Positions 17,493-27,560 of a DNA stretch of 28,989 bases are shown here, one piece after another (within the stretch, counting starts at the first letter, position 1; every line of letters begins with the position of its first letter). The position numbers and the translations under genes are program-made. A model generated the notes under the pieces. The model saw nothing but the letters and a program-made list of their open reading frames with translations, was not told the DNA's origin and did not search any database. Source of the DNA: Brachionus koreanus (Eukaryota; Rotifera; Eurotatoria; Ploima; Brachionidae); NCBI GenBank assembly GCA_016987375.1, contig PJRA01000008.1, positions 5,714 to 34,702 of the forward strand, read 5' to 3'.

Positions 17493-20400
17493 TTAATCGT
17501 CTAAACAGATAACTCTTAGTTCTGAACTTTGTGGAATATCCGTGTTAAAACTATCTATTTTAAAGTTTTTTATGACTCCATGATCGCCTTTGATCCAAAA
17601 AGCATCTGTTATATTGTTATATCTCACATAACTTATAAATTCGTTTTCAATGTCGTTTCTTATCTCTGCCAATTCCCAGTCTCTTGAATCATCGCATAAA
17701 TCATCAGCTTGATTTGCGGTACTTGTATCTTGAGTAAAAAAGTAACATTTTCCACCAAAATACACTGAATCTTCAGAGCATTCTTTTTTACATCCATCAC
17801 CACCTTCTTTTTTTTCAAAAAATTGGCATCTACACATGTTATCTAGACAAATAAGCTCATTTTTGCATTCATTAGTGAAGTTACATGATGATGAATACGA
17901 TTTTCTATCCACACATTCAAATCCATTCCAGTATTCATCATCTTTTTTACAATCACATATTTTCCCACTTTGACTCGATGGACAGTTACATCTATCAACA
18001 TATTCTGTGCATTTTAAATTTTTCGATTCATCACACTCGTTATTACTAGTACACTCTATTGTATAAGTATATTTACATTTTTCTTCTCCAGGTGACGTGT
18101 CCCAAGTATACTTTTGATCATTGCACAAGCATTCATTATTCAAACAAATGAGATTTTTTTCATTTGAACATTCATTATGTCCATCGCAATTTGCCTTATA
18201 GCTTTTCTTTTGAGCACATTCATTTGTGGTGTTCCTAAAATATTTATCATTTCCACAAGTGCATTCGTTTAAGCTGCACAACAACTCGCCCAGACACATT
18301 TCATCTTCTTCACATTTTTCAGATTCACCCAATTGTTGAACACATGTCTTAAAATCGCTATCAAAGTAGTAGCCCTCCCGGCATCTACATTTTCCATCAT
18401 TTGCACACACAGTCAATTCAGAATCCATGCATTGCTCATTTTTAGAACAGTCTTGCAAATAATTTTTTTTCGGTCTACATTCATTTGTGTCCCAATATTC
18501 ACTTGAAATAAAAAATTATAAAAAAAATCAGTTTTAAAAATTTTTCGATTTTTCTTTATTAAAAAAATAATAAAAAATATTTTTAATTACACTGAAAAGT
18601 TGAAACAAATACAAGTAGAATTAATACAATGGGTTTTTTGGCTTCTGGTTCTGCATTCATAGTCAAAAGTACATGGGAAATTGAATTCTTTGGCATCAAT
18701 ACACTCTAAGCCATTCCAATATTGTTCTGGATTTGAACTTCTACTGCAATCGCACATGTTTCCTACTGATTCAATCTCACAAATGCAATCTTCATCAATA
18801 CACATTAAATTTTCATCTTCATTGCATTGATTATTATTATTATCGCAGCCTTTTTGACCATAAGTAAGCAAACATTTGGATGCTGTACTTGACCATGTAA
18901 AAGACGATTTGCATACACATTTGTTTGACTCGCAAATAAGACCTCTCTCAGACCAACATTCTATGTCTTTGTCACAATTTTGATTTAGCTGTTTTTGAGG
19001 AACACATTCAGTATCAGTAAAGTAGTTATTTCCATCACAAATACAATGAGTATTGTTACAAATCATATCTTGTAAACACATGTCTGATGAAAAACATGGT
19101 TCCAATTCTCCCAATCTGTCCACACAAACATTAACATCAAAATACATTGACTCGTCGCAAACACCTAAATTTCCAAAATTCAAGTTTATTTTTGAATAAA
19201 CAATTAATAGTTAAATTTACATTGAGTGCCATCACAATAAAGAAATTGAGATTCTATGCATTCAAATGAATCTGTGCATGTTTGAAGATATGACTTTTTT
19301 GGCAAACACTTTTGTCCATCCCAGTAGTGCAAATTTGGACACTCACATCTATTGGTTAATGCAGAGCAGAAAGTATTTTCAGAAAGTGTTTTACAATGTT
19401 TATTAAGTGAACAGTCAGATCGATAAGTCTTGGCTTCAGCACACACAGACCCATCCCAATAATTTTCATTGTTTTCTACTTTTGTACAATCACAAGTGCG
19501 ATGAGACGAGCTACTTGGAACTGTTAATTGACAATTTAGTTTTTCAGATTCGTTGCAATCAGAATCATTATAACACACTGACTGTTGATAAGTCAATCTG
19601 CAGCCAATTGATTTAGATGACCAAGTGAATTTTGGAGATGAACACAAACAAATACCGTTTTGACATGTGAGACCTAGATCTTGTCGACAATGGCGATCAT
19701 TCGAGCAAGTAGAACCGATCATATATTGATTAGTACAGGATGAGGTGGCACTCTCATAAAAATGATACCTTGGGCATCTACATCCGAATCTAATCGAACA
19801 GAACATTGGTTCTAAACACATTTCATCATAAGAACAAAGTTCTAGTTCGTTTAATTTTGGCACACATTTTAAATCTGATAATTTAAAATATTCGTTTTTG
19901 GTACAAGAACCTTAAAAAATAAAATAGAAAATTAAATGTTTATTTTTTTTTATTTTTAAATCTTTTTTTTTTACAATTAGCTTAATTAATTAATAAATAT
20001 AAAAATGACAAATAATAAAATTAAAAATATATAATCGATATAAAAAATTTAAATTAAAACTAAAAATTAATTTTTTTTTAAAATCTAATCAAGGCCTTCT
20101 TTCACGTCTTTACTTTACGAAGAAAAAAATCTTAATAAAAAATTAATCAACTTGTTTTTCAAAAAATATTTTTTGATGACTTGGAGAAAGTCTTTGATAA
20201 GACGCCTCACAGTGACATCATTGAATATACGAATCACTATGTATCAGACAATTTTTATTTCATACTTTTTTATAATAATTTCTCATAATTTCGAATATCA
20301 AAACAGGTGTCCTACGAAGAAGCTGTATATCACCTACTATCTTAATACTTTGTTTTATTATTATATCGCATACTATTTTAGCGACATAGCAATTAGAACA

Positions 20401-22348
20401 TAAACTTTTTTTGGATAATTTGATAAAATCAAAAGGTGAAAAAAAACATAAAAAATATTCTCATTTCTAAAAATTTGTTAATTAAACATAAAAAAAAAAA
20501 TTTTAGAAATTATTTTTTGAATTTTTTTGTTTAATTGTTAAAAAATGAGGAAAAAAATAGAATAGCTATTATTGGCAAATTTAAAATCTGACGTGGAACT
20601 TGAATTCTTTTTCAAGAAATATCCAAAAGTAACCTCAATCCATGGTAACACTAACCGACGCTATATTTTCGCTAACAATGTAGACAATCACAAAATGAAG
20701 GTTTTTTATCCATTTTGTCGATGTTCAAAAGACTGTCAGGCGCGTTTTCTCATCAATAAGTGTATCAAGACTTCACAGTCAGTCGTTAAGGGGATAAATA
20801 TTCACAGTGTTAAAGAAGCTTCGAATATCCAATTAGAAAATAAATTAAAGATTGGTATTTCGATTAAATTTAAGGAAATAATCGAAAACCTTATAATTCC
20901 AAAGAAAAGAAATTTATAAAAAATTAGTTCGAAGATTTTGGAGGTCAATTCAACTTATGGTGAAGTCCTTAAGGCATATTTTTCAGGTAAAACAAAGGCA
21001 ACACATCAACAACATTTAAAAATAACAAATTCAATGCTATAATTAATTGAATATATTTTTTTGGGTTATATTTCAATAATTCTCTATCAGAAAATGTGTC
21101 GATCGAGTAGATTCGTTTGATAAAATTCTGAGATAAAGAAGCTTAAATAAGATATACTTAGAATCTAAAAATGAGGCCGAAATCCATATCTGAAAATAGT
21201 GTGGAAGTTTTGCATCGCGCGAACTTTAATAATATTTTTATGTTTTGATTAACTTTTTCTAAAAAATAAATAAATTTATGTGGTGATCACCATTTATATG
21301 TTTTAGTAATCTTCATCCCTTAATTTTAAAAAAAATTATTTTTTGATTTTGTTTGACCAATTTTTACGAAAAAATGGTAAAAATTAAATTAAATACTTGA
21401 AAATACTAAAAAAAATAAAAAATTCTATTAGGAAATTATAAAAATTTTTTTGTTATATCTGATCATTTACTTGATTTGTTGAAAAAAGTTTAAAATATTT
21501 TCGATTAGAAAATCTATTGCAAAAGCATATTTTTAAAGTAAACATTCAATGTTTGACTTAATTTTTATATGTCCATAAAATTTCTGCAAAAGATTTCTGA
21601 ATGCAGAATTAAAAACTTAATTTTTTTCAAAAAATTTTTTTGAACAAGTAGAAAAAAATTATTTACACTTAGAACTTTGGCAAATGGTTTTTTCTGAATC
21701 CAAGCATTCATTTGAAACACTGCAACTTTCATTGTAATTTTTCTTTGATACACAATTATTTCCGTCGTAATACATTCTTAAAAAAATGAATTGAAAATTA
21801 TAGTTTTTTTTATTAGTTAAATTGTACTTTTCAGTGTCTGGACACTGGCACATTTGAGATTGACAAACAAAAGATGACAGACATTCATTGCCACCACATG
21901 CTTCATTAAATTTTTTTCTCAGTGAACATGATCTTGCTCTAGAATTCCAGTATCTGTCGTTCGAGCAAGAGCATTTAGAACCAATGCCACACACAAGTAG
22001 TTCATCTTGTTTACAATGGTCATTTTGTTGACAAATTCCATCGTATGAAGATAAACTGTAGCATTTGTCCAAATAAAATTGATTTTCAGGGCACAAGCAA
22101 ATTTCGTTGATGCACTTAAGTCCGAGTTTGTTTTCACACGATCTGGCAGAACAGCTTTGATTGTACAAACCGTTTGGTTGTGAAGAAAGAGCAATACCAA
22201 GTGAGGCGGCTAAAACAGCTAGCGAACCTGCGAGCAGAATAACGCCAACAACTATTAGCCATTTTGGAAATGATACATTTCCATTATATAATGTTTCAAG
22301 TTTGAGAACAGATTTGGATTTTTTAGGAGAATACTTGGGAAAATACAT
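17493..22348 (-). CDS. Type II membrane protein with EB/EGF-like cysteine repeats and C-terminal lectin-like domain; complement(join(17493..18501,18591..19164,19221..19910,21667..21776,21828..22348))
   Basis: Five exons join in frame to 2,904 nt, 967 aa. ATG 22348 is followed by about 29 basic cytoplasmic residues, a membrane segment near 30-54 (WLIVVGVILLAGSLAVLAAS), and an ectodomain of short EB/EGF-like cysteine units (C.C....YW.G..C...K.Y...C). Exons 3, 4 and 5 each encode the same module of about 200 residues with YFxxxxEC, FTWSS/TWDTS, LTY and CDC...YWNG landmarks, so the gene grew by module duplication. Residues 873-967 form a short C-type lectin-like domain (GGKCYFF, DDLCDDSRDWELAEI, AFWIKGDHG, RVICLDD) without EPN/QPD or WND calcium motifs, so carbohydrate binding is doubtful. 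The cell-surface recognition or adhesion role is inference. Donors are GTACAA, GTAAAT, GTAAAT and GTAATT; the 51-bp first intron is stop-free and could be retained. Confidence 0.85.
18502..18590 (-). other. Intron 4 of the membrane-protein gene (89 bp)
   Basis: On the minus strand the donor is GTAATT after TTTTCAGT, and the acceptor TATTTCAAG precedes TGAATATTGG. The phase is 2 and the joined protein reads CFNFSVEYWDTNEC, restoring the usual cysteine spacing. Confidence 0.85.
19165..19220 (-). other. Intron 3 of the membrane-protein gene (56 bp)
   Basis: The donor GTAAAT follows CAAT and the acceptor is GAAATTTAG. The split codon T|GT gives the conserved cysteine of CVCDESMYFDV. Phase 1, as for intron 2, so exon 3 is a symmetric 1-1 exon of 690 nt. 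Confidence 0.9.
19911..21666 (-). other. Intron 2 of the membrane-protein gene (1,756 bp)
   Basis: The donor GTAAAT follows AAGT at 21667, and the acceptor TTTTTTAAG ends at 19911. The split codon T|GT again restores a cysteine (SKCSCTKNEYF). Inside, 20572-21040 is a transposon-derived fragment on the opposite strand. The remaining AT-rich sequence shows nothing firm; an open stretch at about 20140-20400 is not recognised. Confidence 0.85.
20572..21040 (+). pseudogene. FLYWCH/MULE-type transposase N-terminal fragment
   Basis: The + strand frame reads NTNRRYIFANNVDNHKMKVF, then CRCSKDCQARFLINKC and VVKGINIHSVKEASN. After a TAA at 20917 it continues in the same frame with STYGEVLKAYFSGKTKATHQ. 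The pattern (hydrophobic strand, C-x5-C-x-A-R, then a histidine about 20 residues on) resembles the FLYWCH zinc finger found at the N-terminus of many MULE transposases, with the usual YWRC tryptophan lost and HxH reduced to NxH. There is no true ATG at its start and it lies antisense in an intron, so it is a relic. Confidence 0.5.
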
Positions 22349-23590
22349 TTTTAATAGGATTTAAAAAATTTAAATTTCAATTTATTAAATAGTCGATCAA
22401 AATGTTTGTATTTATTATAATTGATAATTTTTGAAAACTTTTAAAATAATAAAAAATTAACTTTTTATTTACATTGTATAATTAATTTTCAAAATTTTGA
22501 ATAGCCCATTTTATTTTTTCAAGAAAAAGCTGCCAAATTTTAATTTTTAATCAAAAATAAACAAAAAAAAAAAAAGTTTAAATTCATCAACGCTTATTGT
22601 TCGATATTAAATATCAACTTATTTTACATTGAAATTAATTCAGAATTATTCAAATTTAAGACTGAAAAATAAGTTTTATTAATATTTTCCACATTTTGCA
22701 GCTTTTTCAACTTTTAAATACAAATTAGAACAAAAAATTTTTTTGATAAATTAAAAAATTAATGATAATAAAATTCTGCACTCTTTTTAACAAATTTTAT
22801 TGATGATTTTTATTGATGAATTTCATTGATGCCATCAATAACATTTTAAATCAAAGATTTAAATGAAGATGAGCTGATTTAAATGCATATTAATGATTTA
22901 TTGTGAATTGGATGAAAAAAATTGAATCTCTTATATAAAGGTTTCGATTTTCTATGAATTTCTTATGTTAAAAAAATTTTCTACAAGGTTGTTTTCCTAA
23001 TACATCATCCTATTCAGGACATTAGTAAACATATTCAGGATTTTTTTCTCATACAGCAATTAGAGCATCATAATCTTGGTAAATTAAATTTACTTGATTT
23101 TTTTGATGTTTTTTTTTGACATGATTCTCATTAGAAATCGTTTTTTGCAAATAAAAATTACTAGGCATTATTAGCATTTTTTTAATTTCAAACTTTTAGT
23201 AATATTATATGTTAAAATAAACAGTAAATTTAAAATTGAGTGTCTAACTGTTTGTTTATTTAAATTCAAAATAAATATTATAAAATGAAAACTTAGAATG
23301 AAAATTTCGTGATTCCTGTCTCATGGAAGGTGATAATGTGCTTGAGAAAACTGAGAAAGATACAAGATTGGTTTAAGAAAAATTGGTTTAAAAGTGGTTA
23401 AAAGAGTCTTAAGATAAAGAATGGGTCAAGTAGAACAGCAATTCTCGATCATTTTTTTAATAAAAGTAACAAAGTGCACATGTTAATTGTTGGTTTATTT
23501 TAATGATTTTTAAACTTCATTTAACTAACATTTAAAAATTTGATTCAAATCTGGTTAAACTAACAAATTCTGAACCAAAAAATAAAAGTT
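22349..23590. other. Gene-free AT-rich stretch, promoter side of the membrane-protein gene
   Basis: No coding sequence or firm promoter motif was recognised. ATTGATGA recurs several times at 22800-22845, giving a short local repeat. Confidence 0.4.
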
Positions 23591-23830
23591 TTGTTTGTGG
23601 AACAATTAACAAACAATAATAAATTCATGCAGACAGCCCTTCTCAAAGACAACCAAGTCAACAACCATCATCTTTTTCTCAACCAAATGCAAAATATGGC
23701 TTGTTTTTTTGGTCAATTTAGATGTGAAACTGGCGATTGTGGTCTATGGGCAAAATTTGCCAATGAAGGAGTACAGAGAGGAGGTTTGTTTGAATTCAAA
23801 AATAAATTTCTAACAACTTCTTTCAAGTAA
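23591..23830 (+). other. Cysteine-containing ORF, possible zinc-finger relic
   Basis: The ORF of 79 codons starts at TTG; the first ATG is at 23627. It contains ACFFGQFRCETGDCGLWAKF followed by ANEGVQRGGLFEFKNKF. The FGQFRC...LW...ANEG order is reminiscent of 3CxxC-type zinc fingers (FGxFxCxxCxxxWxSA), but the later cysteines are absent. It may be a broken gene fragment. No neighbouring exons were found and the family assignment is weak. Confidence 0.25.
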
Positions 23831-23899
23831 ATAATTAAATTTCATTTCATAGCTTTTTACTAAGCTTACTTAAAAAACGATTAGGACCTAACATTAGTT

Positions 23900-26135
23900 T
23901 TTTCATATTTTCAAGAGAACCCCTTAAAATATTTTAGTGTTTTCAAAAAAAGTTTTTTTAAAAATACTACTTCAAATAAAGCTCTATGACATTGAAGATG
24001 ACTATGCATAATTACTTCATAATATAAATGAAGATGAGCATGAATAGTAAAATTATATTCATTGGTACCATAATAATTTTTAATGGATTCGTGATAAGAA
24101 TCAATCATCATTTAGCAATCTCAAGTAAATCTCGGCTAACAATCTGTTCATAAGAGATTCTTGTTGAATAGACGTACAATATTAGTAAGAAAAATTTAAT
24201 AACATTTTAAATTTTTAATAAAAATACCAATAAAACATTCAGAATTTTTTTTTCAAAATATTGTTTTAACAACCATCTTCAATGACTTTGTAAGACAAGA
24301 TGCATATAGCCAAACTGAACTTGCTCAGAAATTGCTTTAACCTTAGAGAATGGTGATAGTCCTTTTATTCAAAATTAAGTTTCTTTTCCTCTTAAAGCCG
24401 AAAATTGACTTATTTTTTCATAGTTTTTTGAAGTCTTTAATTTGAACTAATGATAAAACTAATTAGTAGTTATTTTAGGAAAAATAAACCAGACTTATTT
24501 ATAAGTATCTAAATTAAAATTAAAGGTAAAAAAAAAAATAAAGTTATTTAATTTAATTAAGAGCTATTACTTATAAACAAGTCCGAATCAAATAATAGAG
24601 AGTTTACAATATAAATATTTAAATGTTCAAATTAAAATTTAAAAAAACAACTTACTTTTTATGAATATAAATCATTATTTTAGACGCATTATCATATTCA
24701 CCTGGATGATAGCACATTGCACAAGCATATCTACCATTAAATTGTGTAATGTTTAATGCAGATGCTTTTGCTGGTAAATCTACTTTTAAACTCTAACTCT
24801 GAATCGAAATTCTAGTATATTAAATATTCATTAAAATTAATAAGCTATTTTTCAATTTTTTTAAAAAAAAAATCATGTGATTGATCTTATTAAAAATTAA
24901 GATTTTAAGATTGAATTAACAAATAATACAATTTTTAAAATTAAAAAATTAAAAATTATCAGAATGAATTACTTTCAGATTCAAAATTTGCTATTGAATT
25001 TTAGAGGACTGTCAATTAAGTTTGAGAGATTTTCTAGCGATTTTTCAATAAAAAAATTGTCAGGTTTTTGCTTGATCCCTTTAATTATAATTGAGATACT
25101 ATAAAAAATATGTTATTTGTAAAATTTGTTCTCCCCGAAAAAAATTGTCATTTTTAAAATATAAAATAGATAACAAGAATAATTAAATTATCAAATTTCT
25201 CTCTGGTTTTTGATTAAGTTCAATGATAGTAGGATAAACAGTAATAACAAGAGGCGATAAACAGTAATTTTTTGATGTAACCAAAGAACATCCATCAGTG
25301 CTAAGAATTAAAGACAAAGGAATCTCATTGCTATTCAGATTATTAAGAACTGTTTTATAAATATTTCCATCTAAAGCTGATTGTATTATGCTTTGATCCT
25401 TTTTTTTCCAATGTCCAAAAATTTCTAATATTTGTTTTAATTTTTCGGAGTCTTCAAGAATACTGGTTATTTGAGATTTTAAATCTAAACATATCATTTT
25501 TGAGCAAGGCTTTAGACATTGACGACACAAAGACATTTTTTCAGAATAATTATTGTTGAATAATATTACTGAATCCGAATTATTGCAGTCTTTGAAATTG
25601 TTGAATTTTTTATTGAATGAACTCAACGTTTACTGTCAAGAGTTAGGCTTTCGTAAAATTATTCGTATAAATTTTTAAATGTCATTTATTGCTATTTCGG
25701 CTAAATTATGACGAATTTTGATTAAATTCAAAGCTAAAAGAAATTATTTTTTCTTTATTTCTGCTTTTTCATATAAAAGCTCATTTGAATCATCAATATT
25801 GCCGTCTGATTTAGAAGACTAAATTCTTTCATTAAAGTCAGTTGATGTTTATGAAGATTCCAAATCGGATAAAATATCATTACTGCTCATATCTCCAGGA
25901 TTAAAATTATCTTCTAAGCGCTAATCTGATAACAATGAAAATTAAAAAGAAAAAAACTTAATAATAATTACCAAGAATTTTATGAACGTCTATTTCTTTA
26001 ACAGGTAGCATTTTTTAGATTAATTTCTGCTTTCCTTCATCATCTTGTGAAGAAAAGCTAGATGAAGATTTTTTTCTATAAGAAACATTTTTAAGATGAT
26101 CCCGATTTCGTTTTTGGCGACCATATCAATTATTG
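23900..26135 (-). pseudogene. Decayed TNP2-like transposase (CACTA/EnSpm-type)
   Basis: Reading the minus strand downward, colinear pieces of one transposase appear. They are: a basic start (GRQKRNRDHLKN near 26120); an acidic segment; LLYEKAEI and KIRHNLAEIAINDI near 25700; TLSSFNKKFNNFKD with a CRQCLKPC finger; FGHWKKK; SALDGNIYKTVLNNL; LILSTDGCSLVTSKNYCLSP (25626-25183, stop-free for 147 codons); GIKQKPDNFF near 25050; DLPAKASALNITQFNGRYAC with CYHPGEYDNASK (24800-24656); GLSPFSKVK and GYMHLVLQ near 24330; YYGTNEYNFTIHAHLHLYY at about 24060. This is the order of TNP2-like proteins (STDGV, PARA..N..FNG..GC..C..PGE, KG.S.L, DYMH..LLGV, YG....NIH...HL). Relic splice sites remain (46-nt intron 25926-25971; GTAAGT at 24655). 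At least five in-frame stops show it is inactive. Element termini were not found. Confidence 0.8.
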
Positions 26136-26895
26136 ATTGACTATTAGTATGAGAAAATTTATTCTAATATTTAAGAATAAATTATATTAGATAAGAAATA
26201 ATATATTATGATAAATTTCAATAAACTAGAATGCATTTATTAACTTTTTAGGAATAAAGTATAATTTAATTGGATTCGAATATTTACAAAATCTTAACAA
26301 TATATTTTTGAATTTTTTCATTGTGTTAGGAATGTATATTCATATTTTGATTTGAGTTTATTTTTTCATTGACTGTCTAATTATATTTAATTTTCTGTTT
26401 CAGGCATAGATCATCTTCTATAATTTTTTCTTTTTTCAAAAAAGTGAATGAGTGATCTGAAATTTTATAAAGTTATCTTTTTGAAAAAATTTGATGCCGA
26501 AGACAGTTTTCTTGATAAACAATTTATATTTAGATTTAATCGAATTTATAATTTTATTATATATATTATATGTGTACTGCACAGATTAAAACTCAACTTA
26601 AACATTAAATTAGTACAGAAATATTTAAAAAATTATTCAGAAAATAATATAGTATTAACAAGAAAATGGAATATTTATTTATCTCTTTTAACAAAAATAT
26701 TAAAATGAAATTTAGAAAAGTTCATTCAGCTTATTATTTCGATGTGTTTCATAATTCACAAAAAGTATAATCAATTTGAGAAAATAGAAATATAAAATTG
26801 TCGCTTCTTTTTAATTAATTTTTTTTAAAAAGTTAAAGTTTGAGCGATTTTGAAAAATAAAATTTGATCAAAAATTTTACTTTGCCATTATCCAT
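26136..26895. other. Gene-free AT-rich stretch
   Basis: The only ORF of note (26448-26708, + strand, 86 codons) is I/Y/N/K/L-rich and looks like a chance frame. Nothing else is recognised. Confidence 0.4.
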
Positions 26896-26929
26896 ACTTT
26901 CACACTTAAAAAATATTAAGTGTTAAGTG

Positions 26930-26960
26930 TACAAGTGTAAGTGTTACACTTACACTTGTA
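26930..26960. repeat. 31-bp perfect palindrome of AAGTGT units
   Basis: TACAAGTGTAAGTGT and ACACTTACACTTGTA flank a single central T. Further AAGTGT/ACACTT units surround it (CACACTTAA at 26901, AAGTGTTAAGTGT before it, TTAAGTGTACAG after it). It lies about 130 bp beyond the stop of the hAT transposase relic, so it may be that element's subterminal region; this is inference. Confidence 0.85.
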
Positions 26961-27090
26961 AAAAAATTAAGTGTACAGATTAAAATTTTTTTAAAATATT
27001 TCCAAAATAATTTTCATTAATAAAATTTAAGTCAAAAATTAAATGTTTCGCAAATAAAAAAATATAATTTTAATAAAATAACCCAATATC

Positions 27091-27560
27091 TCATTTTTCA
27101 AGCAAGTCAACATTTACTCTGATAACTGCTTTTAGAATAAAATTCTTGAAGTTAAAGTTTCGGTGTCTTTTGCTACTGATAATACCACAAACACTAAAAT
27201 ATCGTTCTTTAAAGGCACTTGACACTGAAATTGAAAAAAACTTTCTAGCTATTTCACTCAGTATTGGAAGATTTTAGGAATTTTTGTTCAAGAAGGATTG
27301 AGTTGATTACATACAACGCTTTCTTCGTTTATGAGATCAAAAAATATCTCCTTTTCTCGACCAATTTTGTCAATATTGTCAAGTCTCGCTCTATCATTTT
27401 GTGTCTCGTAAGATCTTGACCGTATAAAGGCTCTAAAAACTTGATTTTCTTTGTTAAAAGGTCTTCTTTGAATTTGACTAAGATCGTTTTAGCTTTCTAT
27501 GAAAAAGTTTAATTCTTTTTTAGCCTGAATGGTCTACATAGATTTGGTCAAGGGAAATAA
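27091..27560 (-). pseudogene. hAT transposase C-terminus (dimerisation domain), decayed
   Basis: The minus strand from about 27275 to the TGA at 27091 reads LPILSEIARKFFSISVSS, then AFKERYFSVCGIISSKRHRN and FILKAVIRVNVDLLEK. This matches the conserved hAT dimerisation block (FP.L..LA.K.LSIP.SSA.SER.FS..G.I...KR..L). Directly upstream are FLNKNS with a TAA, then a frameshift to EKEIFFDLINEESVVCNQLN, and further decayed sequence to about 27560. Two or more stops and a frameshift make it a pseudogene. It could represent the autonomous relative that once mobilised the hAT MITEs here, but no shared termini prove that. Confidence 0.8.

Noticed and set aside
20152..20403. 83-codon + strand ORF in intron 2 of the membrane-protein gene
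   Set aside because: Y/I/F-rich chance-like frame. Another frame (DLEKVFDKTPHSDIIEYTNH) looked vaguely like a reverse transcriptase, but it did not continue with RT blocks.
25183..25626. 147-codon ORF as an independent gene
   Set aside because: It has no ATG at its start, and in-frame homologous transposase sequence continues upstream through stops. It is an open piece of the TNP2-like relic.
26448..26708. 86-codon + strand ORF
   Set aside because: Composition (I, Y, N, K, L) is that of random AT-rich DNA; no motif, splice partner or promoter signal.
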